This document shows positions 20,555-29,939 of a DNA stretch of 64,000 nucleotides, in pieces (the stretch's first letter is position 1; the number at the start of each line of letters is the position of its first letter). The stretch is from assembly GCF_004571135.1 (NCBI RefSeq), contig NZ_SPSB01000003.1, positions 1 to 64,000 on the forward strand, read 5' to 3'. This DNA comes from Algoriphagus kandeliae. GTDB lineage: Bacteria > Bacteroidota > Bacteroidia > Cytophagales > Cyclobacteriaceae. Below the pieces are notes generated by a model that saw only the letters and a program-made list of their open reading frames with translations, did not search any database and had not been told where the DNA came from. The translations under genes and the position numbers were made by a program.

Positions 20555-22510
20555 TTAATCAAATAAATACCAAGTAATTCCAAGATCAATGAATGATTTT
20601 ACTCCTGTATAATCAGGAGTTACAAAGTATCCCTCCTGATTCATCAGACCAGCATTCAAGTGGTTGTATTTCAGCAAAACCCGAGTTCGGTTGATACGAA
20701 AATTCAAAAATACATCTACCACCGGATAGGCGTATACATCGAATCTGTTTTGCAAATAAAACTGCTGATGGGATGGCCAATAGGCATCCGCAAAAAAGCT
20801 GGAATGGTACCTCACATCCAGGCCTAATTGCACAAACACATTGTCATTAAAGGCTGGACTGTCAAAATAAAAACGGGTATTTGCAAAAACTTCAGGAATT
20901 CGAAACGCATCTGCCGCATCTCCTGAAACTGAAGTAAAAGTCACCTCCGCATCCCACTGGAATTTTTTTCCAATTCGTATAGATGAAAGAATTCCAGGCA
21001 TCAGCATGTAGGCTTCTCCCTCTGCCTGCTCAGGAATGCGCTCTTCATTGAAAAACACATAATTATTTACCCGATTTATAGTCAGTGAAGGACGAATTTT
21101 GATTTTACCAAAATCAATTTTTAACGTTCCCTTGATCTGATCTACTCCGGTATTGTTAAAATCATTGTTCCAAATGAAATGGTTTCCAAAAAACTGCTGC
21201 TGAACAGAAGTGGGCTTATACAGGGCTTTGGTGTACTCGGCATCTAGCCATGGGGATTGAAAAACTCCATGGATTTTAAAAGCCCCGGGAAGCAAATATT
21301 CTCCTTCAGCACTGATGGACCATTTTTCGGATATTTTCCCAATCAGCTCCCCACCAACAAATACTTCATTAAACGCAGCATTTTCTTCAAAATTCGGGTT
21401 TCTCATCCTCCCGTTTCGAAGCTTTGCAAAAACATTGTAATAAAAACCTCCAAAAGTCCCCTTGAAACCAAACTCATTTCGCCATTCCGCAAAATTGTTG
21501 GAATTGGTTGTGGTATCAGGATTTACAAAACGAGTGGAAGGGTAGAAAAGTGAATCCGTGGTATTAAGCAAAGCATCAAAATTCACCTCTTGCTTCTTCC
21601 GATCAAAGACATGGTAAATCTGAAGACCATCCTTCACTTTATATTCGTGGTAGACATGATAATCCTGTCTTAAATCCCGCACTTGGCTATTCCGAAGCCA
21701 AACCTTAGCATCTTCATAGGTGAAATAAACCGAATTGGAATCTACCTCTGGGGGAATAATTCCGCCAATTTCATTGACGAGATGTTTCATCCGTGAAAAA
21801 TTGCCCAGAAGCCAATACCTCCCATTTTCCGAGCGATAATTGGTGTGAAAGGAATAAGAGGTTTGCTCCACCATATTGTCATCCCGAGCATTCGGATTCA
21901 AAGTTTTTCGAGCCTTTATGGTATGAAATTCAAATCCCACATTCCATCTGGAATTCACATTTCGTGCAAATTCGATATCCAGCATATTTCGGTTTCCTCC
22001 ACCAAAAAATGCGGACATATTGGTAAAAGGAGACTTGGTATCGAAGTACTTCCTCGTCTCTGGAGAATGGTAATAAATATCATACGCATGAAATCCAGAC
22101 CTTGTCCCAATTATATCTGGGATTTCATAAAAAATCGGTTGAGCAGCTGACCCTATATTACCCAAATCCTGGTATTTCCAACCTCCTTTTGCTACAGGAT
22201 CGTAATTATGAAAATTAGTCAAAGACGTATCCTGCGGATAAAGGGTCAAACTATTTCGCTTGATGTCTTTCTCAAAGAAAAATAGGGCTGTTGTAGGTCC
22301 AAAAACCATTCTGGTGGAGTCATCCAACAAGGTTCTCCTTCCCCCATTTTCCAATTCTTCTTCTGAAGCTTGCTGCAAGGCCTCACGCTGAACACGCTGA
22401 TTAGGGTTTTGAACCTGTCGGCCGTTTTGCGGTAAGGGACGCTGCGCAAAGGATTGATGACCAATCCCCAAAAAAATCAATACACAAATTCCAATCAGAT
22501 ATTTATTCAC
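20555..22510 (-). CDS. Putative porin (Porin_10-type outer-membrane beta-barrel)
   Basis: This 651-residue protein has a signal peptide (MNKYLIGICVLIFLGIGHQSF, then AQR). The rest has alternating aromatic/polar strands with many Tyr, Phe, Asn and Trp residues and ends in ITWYLF-D, as expected of a large outer-membrane barrel. It resembles the Bacteroidota 'putative porin' family. The start is GTG at 22508-22510, overlapping the lpxK stop as GTGA, so it is translationally coupled to an LPS-synthesis gene. That suggests co-expression of outer-membrane components. Confidence 0.8.
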   Translation of the reverse strand: MNKYLIGICVLIFLGIGHQSFAQRPLPQNGRQVQNPNQRVQREALQQASEEELENGGRRTLLDDSTRMVFGPTTALFFFEKDIKRNSLTLYPQDTSLTNFHNYDPVAKGGWKYQDLGNIGSAAQPIFYEIPDIIGTRSGFHAYDIYYHSPETRKYFDTKSPFTNMSAFFGGGNRNMLDIEFARNVNSRWNVGFEFHTIKARKTLNPNARDDNMVEQTSYSFHTNYRSENGRYWLLGNFSRMKHLVNEIGGIIPPEVDSNSVYFTYEDAKVWLRNSQVRDLRQDYHVYHEYKVKDGLQIYHVFDRKKQEVNFDALLNTTDSLFYPSTRFVNPDTTTNSNNFAEWRNEFGFKGTFGGFYYNVFAKLRNGRMRNPNFEENAAFNEVFVGGELIGKISEKWSISAEGEYLLPGAFKIHGVFQSPWLDAEYTKALYKPTSVQQQFFGNHFIWNNDFNNTGVDQIKGTLKIDFGKIKIRPSLTINRVNNYVFFNEERIPEQAEGEAYMLMPGILSSIRIGKKFQWDAEVTFTSVSGDAADAFRIPEVFANTRFYFDSPAFNDNVFVQLGLDVRYHSSFFADAYWPSHQQFYLQNRFDVYAYPVVDVFLNFRINRTRVLLKYNHLNAGLMNQEGYFVTPDYTGVKSFIDLGITWYLFD

Positions 22511-23565
22511 CGCTCAGTACTTTTCCCAAAGATTTTACGCTGGATAAGATTTTTTAATTCTTCCTCGTTTTCAGGATTCAGCTTTGCCTCTATCGGGAGG
22601 ACAAAAATCGGAAATTCTCCCAAAAATCCTTTGGGAAGTAGGGATTTAACTTTTACCCCATCTTTCTCCGTAGTCAAAAAAACCGGATTCTCGGAACTGT
22701 AGCTCCTTGCCAATTCTTGAAGACTTTGAAAATCCCGATCTGTGTATTCATGATGATCTGGAAAATGACGGGAAGTCAAAAGAGTAAATTTCTCCTGACA
22801 ATACTCAATCATACTACTTGGATCCGCTAAGCCAGTAAACAGGATCACGTTTTTTTGAAAATCTGATTTGTCAGAAAGGGATTTGGGAACTCCGTATTTC
22901 AGACTAGCGAAAAAAACAGAAGTATTTGGTTGGGTGTATTTTCGAATTTGATGGATATAGTTTTCTTCTTCCTGCTTTGATCTCCTAGATGGTGATTTTG
23001 TCACAATCACTAAATCCGCTCTTTTGGCTCCCTTTCTATTTTCCCGTAATCGACCCACAGGAAGTACATAATCCCTAAAAAACGGCTGTTGCCAAGTGGT
23101 CAAAAGAATAGAAAAATCCGGAGTTAAATACCGATGCTGAAAAGCATCATCCAAAATAATCAAGTCAGGTTTTTGAGCATTCTCTCTAATTTTCTCTATA
23201 CCCAAAACTCTTTTTTCAGACACATAAACTCCGACTTCCTCACCAAATTTCTCATAAATCTGAAAGGGTTCATCTCCAATTTGGCTAGCTGAACTTGAAG
23301 AACCTGCCTTCAAATACCCCTTTGTTTTTCTCCCATATCCTCTAGAAAGGGTTGCTAAGGAATAATCAATTTTTAAAAGTCGTATTAGATATTCAACCAT
23401 GGGAGTTTTTCCTGTTCCCCCTACTCGCAGGTTTCCGACAGAAATCGTGGGGATTTCTGATTTTTGGCTTGGAAGAATTCTGAGATCAAACAGCACATTC
23501 CGCACCCAAGTCACCAGATCATATAGCCCGGCAAAAGGAAAGAGAAGAAAAAGCAGAAAGCGCAT
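22507..23565 (-). CDS. lpxK: Tetraacyldisaccharide 4'-kinase
   Basis: This 352-residue inner-membrane-associated kinase phosphorylates the lipid A precursor disaccharide-1-phosphate at the 4' position. It has an N-terminal hydrophobic anchor (about 3-20), P-loop GGTGKTP (about 49-55) in the motif VGNLRVGGTGKTPMVEYLI, the LpxK signature ILDDAFQHRYL and LLTTWQQPFF. The length is usual. It is the first gene of the lpxK-porin-miaE run and is divergent from the Nif3-like gene, with about 40 bp between the starts. Confidence 0.93.
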   Translation of the reverse strand: MRFLLFLLFPFAGLYDLVTWVRNVLFDLRILPSQKSEIPTISVGNLRVGGTGKTPMVEYLIRLLKIDYSLATLSRGYGRKTKGYLKAGSSSSASQIGDEPFQIYEKFGEEVGVYVSEKRVLGIEKIRENAQKPDLIILDDAFQHRYLTPDFSILLTTWQQPFFRDYVLPVGRLRENRKGAKRADLVIVTKSPSRRSKQEEENYIHQIRKYTQPNTSVFFASLKYGVPKSLSDKSDFQKNVILFTGLADPSSMIEYCQEKFTLLTSRHFPDHHEYTDRDFQSLQELARSYSSENPVFLTTEKDGVKVKSLLPKGFLGEFPIFVLPIEAKLNPENEEELKNLIQRKIFGKSTER

Positions 23566-23578
23566 ACGCCAGAATTCT

Positions 23579-23586
23579 TATTTTTG
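23579..23586 (+). promoter_or_regulatory. -7 promoter element (TATTTTTG) for the Nif3-like gene
   Basis: TATTTTTG fits TAnnTTTG and lies 20 bp before the Nif3-like ATG, in the short divergent gap with lpxK. No clear -33 box was identified. Confidence 0.45.
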
Positions 23587-23606
23587 ATCAAAGAAACTAA
23601 AAAACT

Positions 23607-24707
23607 ATGGAATACAAGATTCGGGATATCATTTCATACTTAAACCAAATCGCTCCACCTGCTTACCAAGAATCCTATGATAACGCCACATTAATCACAG
23701 GAGATCCTAATTTGGAGGTAAAAGGCGTTCTCTGCTCTCTGGATTGTACGGAGGAAGTTGTAGAAGAAGCAATTCATTTGGGAGCTAATTTGATTGTGGC
23801 TCACCATCCGATCGTATTCCGTGGTCTAAAAAGCCTAACTGGTAAAAATTATGTCGAACGAACGGTAATCAAAGCTATCAAACATGATATTGCTATTTTC
23901 GCTATTCACACCAATCTCGATCATGTAGCTCATGGGGTAAATAAGCAGATTTGTGATCGACTTGGTCTTACAAATACCCGAATTTTACAACCCAAAAAAG
24001 GGCTTTTAAACAAGTTGACATTTTTTGTTCCTGAGGAAAATAAGCAAGATGTCCTTGATGCTGTTTATTCAGCAGGAGCAGGTCAAATCGGAGAATACAA
24101 AGACTGTTCATTTCAAATCAAGGGCATGGGAACTTTTACCCCTTCTGAATCTTCCAACCCTCATTTGGGACAACGAGGCGTTCCTTCCTATGAATCTGAG
24201 GTTAGAGCCGAAGTGATTTTGCCCAAGCACTTGAGCGGTGCAATTTTACAGGCCATGAAAAAAGTTCATCCTTACGAGGAAGTAGCTTATTACCTACAAG
24301 AACTAGAAAATGAAAATCAAGAGGTCGGTGCCGGTATGATTGGTGAATTGCCTGATTCTATTGATGAACTGGACTTCTTGGATTATTTGAAAGAGAAAAT
24401 GAATCTCCACATCGTGAAGCATACTGCTTTGAGAGGTAAAAAAGTCCAAAAAGTCGCCGTGTGTGGAGGTGCAGGGATTTTTTTACTGAATGATGCCAAA
24501 CGTCAAGGGGCAGATGCCTTTGTCACAGCCGATGTGAAATACCATGAGTTTTTTGATGCAGAAGGAAGATTGATTTTATGCGATATTGGGCATTATGAAA
24601 GTGAAATTTTCACAAAAGAATTGCTAGCGGATTTATTGTCGCAAAATTTTCCTAATATTGCACTCTATTTGACAAAAGTAGTTACAAATCCCACATCCTA
24701 CAGATAG
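23607..24707 (+). CDS. Nif3-like dinuclear metal-centre hexameric protein
   Basis: This 366-residue protein belongs to the NIF3/YbgI family (GTP cyclohydrolase I type 2-like). Metal-binding motifs are VAHHPIVFRG (about 64-73), IHTNLDHVAHG (about 99-109) and, near the C-terminus, DIGHYESE. The middle portion (about 130-230) is the extra PII/CutA-like insert of the long form (EENKQDVLDAVYSAGAGQIGEY ... HPYEEVAYYL). The biochemical role is unsettled. It is 3 bp from the zinc-ribbon gene, an arrangement common in Bacteroidota. Confidence 0.9.
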   Translation: MEYKIRDIISYLNQIAPPAYQESYDNATLITGDPNLEVKGVLCSLDCTEEVVEEAIHLGANLIVAHHPIVFRGLKSLTGKNYVERTVIKAIKHDIAIFAIHTNLDHVAHGVNKQICDRLGLTNTRILQPKKGLLNKLTFFVPEENKQDVLDAVYSAGAGQIGEYKDCSFQIKGMGTFTPSESSNPHLGQRGVPSYESEVRAEVILPKHLSGAILQAMKKVHPYEEVAYYLQELENENQEVGAGMIGELPDSIDELDFLDYLKEKMNLHIVKHTALRGKKVQKVAVCGGAGIFLLNDAKRQGADAFVTADVKYHEFFDAEGRLILCDIGHYESEIFTKELLADLLSQNFPNIALYLTKVVTNPTSYR

Positions 24708-24710
24708 TAC

Positions 24711-25478
24711 ATGGAAAGTACAGTAGCACAAAAACTCGACGCTATTTTCAATTTACAGCAGATAGATTCTAAGCTTGACGCCATCGTCAAAGTCAGAGGA
24801 GCCCTTCCTGAGGAAGTTCAAGACCTTGAAGATGAAATAGCTGGCTACGAAACCCGTCTTGATAAATTTCAAAAGGAAATTGAATCCTACGAAGAGGATA
24901 TCAAAAACCTAAAAGAAAGCATCAAAGATTCCGAAAAACTGATCAAGAAGTATCAAGATCAGCAAATGAATGTTCGGAACAATCGGGAATATGACGCGAT
25001 CACTAAAGAATTGGAACTTCAGGATTTAGAAATCCAAGTTGCCAAAAAGAAAATCGCTGAAGCTGGTGCAAAAATTGACCAGAAGAAGTTGGACTTGGAT
25101 GACTTGAAGGCAGTAATGGACGACCGCCAAAAGGATCTGGATCTTAAAAAAGATGAACTTTCTACCATCGTAGCTGAAAGTGAAGCTGAAGAAGCAAAAC
25201 TAAGAGCTGATCGTGAAAAGGCCATCAAGAAGGTGGAAGAGCGCTTGTATAAGTCCTATGAAAAGATCAGAGCAAATGCCAGAAACGGTTTGGCAGTTGT
25301 AATGGTTAAAAGAGGAGCGTGTGGCGGATGTTTCAACACAGTACCACCACAAAGACAAGCAGATATTCGAGAGAAGAAAAAACTAATCGTCTGCGAACAC
25401 TGTGGTAGAATCTTGGCAGGTGTGGAAGATGAAGTAGTAGAAGAAAAGCCAAAAAAGAAGCGAACAGCGAAAGCTTAA
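24711..25478 (+). CDS. Coiled-coil zinc-ribbon protein (CT398/C4-type)
   Basis: This 255-residue protein has a long coiled coil over about residues 35-185, rich in Lys, Glu and Asp heptads. A C-terminal C4 zinc ribbon follows (CGGC and CEHC, about 203-227), then a basic tail (KPKKKRTAKA). The family includes chlamydial CT398, reported to bind sigma-54 and secretion components; the role here is unknown. It is co-transcribed with the Nif3-like gene and ends at a strong terminator. Confidence 0.88.
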   Translation: MESTVAQKLDAIFNLQQIDSKLDAIVKVRGALPEEVQDLEDEIAGYETRLDKFQKEIESYEEDIKNLKESIKDSEKLIKKYQDQQMNVRNNREYDAITKELELQDLEIQVAKKKIAEAGAKIDQKKLDLDDLKAVMDDRQKDLDLKKDELSTIVAESEAEEAKLRADREKAIKKVEERLYKSYEKIRANARNGLAVVMVKRGACGGCFNTVPPQRQADIREKKKLIVCEHCGRILAGVEDEVVEEKPKKKRTAKA

Positions 25479-25486
25479 ACAAATAC

Positions 25487-25519
25487 AAACCCCAGCAATT
25501 TTGTTGGGGTTTATTTTTT
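25487..25519 (+). terminator. Rho-independent terminator after the zinc-ribbon gene
   Basis: AAACCCCAGCAA/TTGTTGGGGTTT pairs over 12 positions with one G·U and a 2-base loop. It starts 9 bp after the stop codon and is followed by ATTTTTT. Confidence 0.9.
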
Positions 25520-25564
25520 GATCTAAACCTGTTTTCCCTAGCATATAATTCCTATATTGAATGC

Positions 25565-25969
25565 ATGGGCAGGATTTTGGCAATCATCTTATTTTCCTTG
25601 ATCAATTTTCAGGTTTTTGCTGAAAATCCAACTGCTAAGACCTTTTTGATCCTTTTTAAGTCCCAGGAGCTAAAGCAAAATAATATAAATTTAAAATCGA
25701 TTGAAGCTCAATTTTCCTACTATGACACAAAAATCTATGAAGGAAACTCTGAATTGGCGCTTCTGATTGAGATCCCTGCTTGTGATTTTGATGAATGCTT
25801 TTTAGGAGATTTTTTAATCCAAATCAACAAGGAGGAATCCATCCAATTACAGCAAATCGCATTTCGACTTTTTGACCTAACAGAAAATAAGGCTTTACTC
25901 AATAGCTACTTGAGTCTTCATGAAGCCGAAAATCACAAAAAAGAGAAAAAAGAATCTACAGCTCTTTAA
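25565..25969 (+). CDS. Small secreted hypothetical protein
   Basis: This 134-residue protein has a probable signal peptide (MGRILAIILFSLINFQVFA, cleavage before ENP). The mature part has three closely spaced acidic/Cys positions (IPACDFDECFLGDF) and a charged C-terminus (KKEKKES). No family was recognised. Its 3' end overlaps the convergent phosphatase gene by 14 bp. The signal peptide and consistent codon use support a real gene. Confidence 0.6.
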   Translation: MGRILAIILFSLINFQVFAENPTAKTFLILFKSQELKQNNINLKSIEAQFSYYDTKIYEGNSELALLIEIPACDFDECFLGDFLIQINKEESIQLQQIAFRLFDLTENKALLNSYLSLHEAENHKKEKKESTAL

Positions 25970-26576
25970 GGTGGGCTCTATCATTTCCTTTTCGCAAAAC
26001 AAAAGTTTCATCCCCTACTTGCTCGATTAGATACAGACACAAGTTGCTGTGTTCGAATTGATCCATGTATCTCAAATCATACTTGAAAATGATGCTGAGA
26101 AAAATACGCATAGCTCTACCATGCATGCAGACAAGGACAGTTTCTCCCGGACCCTTTAAAATCTTCTCTATTCCACGTCTCATCCGAACAGCCACTTGAT
26201 TAGGACTTTCGCCACCTGCAATCGCATAGTCCAAATTTCCCATTTGCCATTGGTGAAGCATGTGCTTATAGTATTCGTTTTCTTGGGGAGTCATAGGAGT
26301 GCCTTCATATTCACCCCATGAAATCTCATTCAGCTCGGCCAAAGCCTCGGTGGGTGTTCCCTTGGCTATGAATTTTTCAATGGATTGCCGGGTCCGAATA
26401 AGGGCTGTGTGGTAAATCTGGTCAAATTCTACATGCTGGTATGCTTCAAAAAAAGCCTGAGCCTGGGCTCTGCCTTTCTCATTTATTGGGGCATCTATAC
26501 CACTCCCCTGCACTACCCCTCTTAGATTAAAGTCAGTTTGTCCGTGCCTTACTAAATAAATTTTTTTTCGAAGCAT
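25956..26576 (-). CDS. Histidine phosphatase family protein
   Basis: This 206-residue protein is in the phosphoglycerate mutase-like superfamily. The phospho-acceptor motif is LVRHGQTDFN (about 8-17), the second Arg is in TRQSIEKF, a Glu lies in EISWGEYEGTP, and the late His is in VCMHGRAMR. The substrate is not evident; related enzymes act on small phosphates such as alpha-ribazole phosphate or on phosphoproteins. It is divergent from the menaquinone cluster. Confidence 0.88.
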   Translation of the reverse strand: MLRKKIYLVRHGQTDFNLRGVVQGSGIDAPINEKGRAQAQAFFEAYQHVEFDQIYHTALIRTRQSIEKFIAKGTPTEALAELNEISWGEYEGTPMTPQENEYYKHMLHQWQMGNLDYAIAGGESPNQVAVRMRRGIEKILKGPGETVLVCMHGRAMRIFLSIIFKYDLRYMDQFEHSNLCLYLIEQVGDETFVLRKGNDRAHLKEL

Positions 26577-26582
26577 TTTCTA

Positions 26583-26590
26583 TATTTTTG
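26583..26590 (+). promoter_or_regulatory. -7 promoter element (TATTTTTG) of the menaquinone cluster
   Basis: TATTTTTG fits TAnnTTTG and lies 36 bp before the thioesterase ATG, in the 50-bp gap between divergent genes. The position makes it the likely promoter of the three-gene men run; the -33 element is unclear. Confidence 0.45.
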
Positions 26591-26626
26591 TCCAAGCTCA
26601 AATAAAAACAATTCCCAAAAATATTC

Positions 26627-27049
26627 ATGATTTTTCAATCAAAGCCTTCCCTAGAACAATTAAACAAAAGCAGCGAGGGAACAATGGTCAGTCATCTTGG
26701 AATTAAATTTACTGATATCGGAGACGATTCCTTGACGGCTACTATGCCAGTGGATGACAGAACCAAACAACCCATGGGCTTGTTACACGGGGGAGCAAAT
26801 GTAGTACTTGCGGAGACTTTGGGAAGTGTTGCGGCTTCTTTGACAATTGATCCAACAAAACAAACCTGTGTAGGGTTGGAGATTAATGCCAACCACCTAA
26901 AATCAGTGCGCTCAGGTTTGGTCAAAGGAGTAGTCTCACCTGTCCATGCAGGAAGAAGTACTCAAGTTTGGGAAATTAAAATTTATAACGAAAATGAATC
27001 CCTCTGCTGTGTCAGCAGAATAACGATGGCGATTTTGGATAAAAAATGA
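26627..27049 (+). CDS. Hotdog-fold thioesterase, probable DHNA-CoA thioesterase
   Basis: This 140-residue protein is a PaaI/YdiI-type hotdog thioesterase: QPMGLLHGGANVVLAETLGSV (about 46-66), with the His-Gly-Gly and catalytic acidic residue pattern of 4-hydroxybenzoyl-CoA thioesterase-like enzymes, and a VSPVHAGRSTQVWEI motif. It overlaps the isochorismate synthase start by 4 bp. That context points to the MenI step, hydrolysis of 1,4-dihydroxy-2-naphthoyl-CoA in menaquinone synthesis. The family is clear; the substrate is inferred from the neighbours. Confidence 0.85.
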   Translation: MIFQSKPSLEQLNKSSEGTMVSHLGIKFTDIGDDSLTATMPVDDRTKQPMGLLHGGANVVLAETLGSVAASLTIDPTKQTCVGLEINANHLKSVRSGLVKGVVSPVHAGRSTQVWEIKIYNENESLCCVSRITMAILDKK

Positions 27050-28254
27050 TCGAATCACTAGAAGCCAAATCACTTTCACAATATGAGACCTTGCAGCGAA
27101 TTCTCTCTGCAGGCTTCCAGTTTGGGGGTTCATTTGCCCTTTGGCGGAAACCGCATTCCTCTGAGTTGGAATTGACCTTTGATGACCAAAAAGAGGTCAG
27201 AAGAGTTGACTTAAACCTAGAGGAATCGAAAGCTGGATTTATCATCCACCCTTTTGAAGATCAGGAAGATCAAAAAGCCTTTTTCATAGAAGCTAAGGAA
27301 TATTTCAAAATTCCTTTGGAGCAAAAAGACGAGCCTATCCAACTTCCGGATTGGATGCATCAATTCAGTCAAACTTTGGACAAAAAGGAAATTGTTCAAG
27401 CATTTAATCTGGAAAATCCACAAACAAGTTCATCAGAACATGACGGAACATCCAAGTCAAATTTCCTGGACTTAGTCGAAAAAAGCATTTCTGCTATCCA
27501 AGAAGGTTATTTGGAAAAGGTGGTACCAGCACGAACCAAAATTCTTCCTATTCCGGAGGATTTTGATCTAGCCAAAAGCCTATTAAGCCTTCTCAAGTCT
27601 TACCCTAACTCATTTGTGAATTTCTTCCATCTTCCAGGCATCGGAACTTGGATGGGTGCCAGTCCAGAAATTTTGATTGAAACGAAGGAGGATTGGTTTT
27701 ATACCATGTCCTTAGCCGGAACTCAGGCCGCGAAGGGTGAAAATCCTTTGAAAGCAGCCGCTTGGACCCAAAAAGAAATCGAGGAGCAGGCATTAGTAAG
27801 CCGCTATATTGTGGACTGCTTTAAGAAAATTCGACTGCGGGAATACGAGGAGCATGGTCCAAAAACTGTCTTGGCAGGAAATCTTCTACACCTACGTTCG
27901 GATTTTCGGGTGAATATGAAGGAAACTAATTTTCCACAGCTTGGATCTGTAATGCTCCAGCTGCTTCACCCAACTTCCGCAGTATGCGGTATGCCAAGAA
28001 AGGAAGCCCACGATTTCCTCAAAAATTATGAAGGCTTTGATAGGAAGTTTTTTGCAGGGTTTATTGGTCCGGTAAACATCGAGAAGAAAACATCCATTTT
28101 TGTTAATCTGCGTACCGCCTCTTTTTCAGATCAGTTTATCACTCTCTATGCAGGGGCAGGAGTTACAGAAGATTCCGACCCAGAAAAGGAATGGGAAGAA
28201 ACTGAGCTGAAATGCAATATTATCGGTAAGTTTATTCAAAAGCCACAACTGTGA
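27046..28254 (+). CDS. menF: Isochorismate synthase
   Basis: This 402-residue enzyme of the chorismate-binding (MenF/EntC) family converts chorismate to isochorismate, the first committed step of menaquinone synthesis. Recognised motifs are VVPARTKI (about 156-163), GIGTWMGASPEILIE (about 196-210), LAGTQ, GNLLHLRSDF, LHPTSAVCGMP and GFIGPVNIE. The first 120 residues are the divergent N-terminal part. It overlaps both neighbours by 4 bp, so the three genes are translationally coupled. Confidence 0.92.
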   Translation: MIESLEAKSLSQYETLQRILSAGFQFGGSFALWRKPHSSELELTFDDQKEVRRVDLNLEESKAGFIIHPFEDQEDQKAFFIEAKEYFKIPLEQKDEPIQLPDWMHQFSQTLDKKEIVQAFNLENPQTSSSEHDGTSKSNFLDLVEKSISAIQEGYLEKVVPARTKILPIPEDFDLAKSLLSLLKSYPNSFVNFFHLPGIGTWMGASPEILIETKEDWFYTMSLAGTQAAKGENPLKAAAWTQKEIEEQALVSRYIVDCFKKIRLREYEEHGPKTVLAGNLLHLRSDFRVNMKETNFPQLGSVMLQLLHPTSAVCGMPRKEAHDFLKNYEGFDRKFFAGFIGPVNIEKKTSIFVNLRTASFSDQFITLYAGAGVTEDSDPEKEWEETELKCNIIGKFIQKPQL

Positions 28255-29939
28255 GCATTCAAGCAATCGTTGATTTAGTTGCCATTTGTGCAAAAAAGGG
28301 TGTCAAAAATGCCATTTTATCACCTGGCTCCCGTTGTGCCCCATTGACCATCGCCTTTGCAAGGCATCCGGAAATTACAACTCGAACAATTTCAGATGAA
28401 CGCTCAGCGGCATTTGTTGCCTTGGGAATGGCTCAACAGTTGGAGGAACCCGTTGTATTGGTTTGTACCTCAGGTTCGGCAGCATTGAATTATTTTCCGG
28501 CAATCGCTGAAGCTTATTTTCAGGAGGCACCTCTTCTAATTCTAACAGCAGACAGACCGCCGGAGTGGATAGACCAATGGGATGGTCAGACGATTTTCCA
28601 GCCAGAGGTATATGGCAAACATGTTAAAAAGTTTTTCCAATTCCCGGACAGTTTCGAGACAAATGACCAATTGTGGTACGCACATCGCATCGTCAATGAG
28701 GCAATTAATCTCTCCAAGAGTGGTCCTCAAGGACCTATACATATCAATATTCCCCTACGCGAACCTTTTTATCCGAAGAAAGGCGAGGGATTAATTCCAT
28801 CTTCCGAATTACATGTATTTGATCAAGAAAGAGGGATAAAACAACTTTCTGAAAATTCACTTCAAAGGCTTCAAAAGAGTCTGACTGATTTCAGTAGAAT
28901 CTTAATCGTTCCCGGCCAACAAAAACCAAATCCATCTTATCAATTTGCATTGGAACAACTGATTCAGAAGAAAAATACCGTAGTTGTTTCGGATTGCATT
29001 TCAAACCTTCAGGTGGAAGGAAGCATTACTTTCCATGATCATTGGTTAGGAAATTCAAGCATAAATGAAAAGCTCAAACCAGATCTGGTAATCACTTTTG
29101 GGAAATCATTGATTTCAAAGTCTCTGAAACTATTTCTTCGAAATCAGCAGGTATCTCATTGGCATATCCAAGCTCACGAAGGAGTCAAGGACACATTTCA
29201 GCACTTGAATAAAATATTGGATTGTGAGCCAGCTTATTTCTTGAATTGGTTGGTGGAAAATCTACCCTCTCAAAATAAAGACTACTTGGAAAGCTGGCAG
29301 AATTTTGAGAAGAAAGTTCAAGAAAAGCTACCAACAACATTGGAATCTACAGACTTTGGAGAATATCCTGTTTTACATAAAATTCTTCCCTTAATTCCTA
29401 CTTCGTCAAAAATTCACCTTGCCAATTCCATGGCAGTGAGGTATGTAAATTTTTTAGGCAAGCGAAGTCAAGAAATCATCTGCAACAGAGGTACGAGTGG
29501 GATAGATGGAACTAATAGCACGGCAGTTGGTTGCGCCCTGACCACTTCTGAATTTGTCACGATTATAACCGGGGATTTGGCATTCTTTTATGATAGAAAT
29601 GCTTTTTGGAATAATTACGAAACGCCAAATCTTAGAATTATCCTTCTAAACAATCATGCAGGCGGTATTTTCAGATTAATCGAAGGTCCAAAAGAACAGC
29701 CAGAGCTTGAAGAATATTTTGAAACTCATCAGGCTCTGACTGCTAAGTTTTTGGCAGAGGAACATGAGTTTCAGTATTCCTTTGCCAAAAGCTTTCCTGA
29801 ATTGGAACGAGCATTAAAAGACTTTTATGAGCCAAGTAGCAAACCAAAAATTCTGGAAATCGAAACCGAAAGTTCCAAAAATGCCGAAATCCTAAAATCT
29901 GTAAAGGCAGAGATTTTGAATTATCTGAAAAACCAATAA
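28251..29939 (+). CDS. menD: 2-succinyl-5-enolpyruvyl-6-hydroxy-3-cyclohexene-1-carboxylate synthase
   Basis: This 562-residue ThDP-dependent enzyme adds succinic semialdehyde (from 2-oxoglutarate) to isochorismate. Visible motifs are SPGSRCAPLTIAF (about 24-36), ISDERSAAF with the ThDP-activating Glu, VLVCTSGSAALNYFPAI, GPIHINIPLREP and, in the ThDP domain, NRGTSGIDGTNSTAVG with GDLAFFYDRNAFW. The start is GTG, overlapping the menF stop (GTGA). The later genes menB, menC, menE and menA are not in the window immediately downstream, so the pathway is split. Confidence 0.95.
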   Translation: MSIQAIVDLVAICAKKGVKNAILSPGSRCAPLTIAFARHPEITTRTISDERSAAFVALGMAQQLEEPVVLVCTSGSAALNYFPAIAEAYFQEAPLLILTADRPPEWIDQWDGQTIFQPEVYGKHVKKFFQFPDSFETNDQLWYAHRIVNEAINLSKSGPQGPIHINIPLREPFYPKKGEGLIPSSELHVFDQERGIKQLSENSLQRLQKSLTDFSRILIVPGQQKPNPSYQFALEQLIQKKNTVVVSDCISNLQVEGSITFHDHWLGNSSINEKLKPDLVITFGKSLISKSLKLFLRNQQVSHWHIQAHEGVKDTFQHLNKILDCEPAYFLNWLVENLPSQNKDYLESWQNFEKKVQEKLPTTLESTDFGEYPVLHKILPLIPTSSKIHLANSMAVRYVNFLGKRSQEIICNRGTSGIDGTNSTAVGCALTTSEFVTIITGDLAFFYDRNAFWNNYETPNLRIILLNNHAGGIFRLIEGPKEQPELEEYFETHQALTAKFLAEEHEFQYSFAKSFPELERALKDFYEPSSKPKILEIETESSKNAEILKSVKAEILNYLKNQ

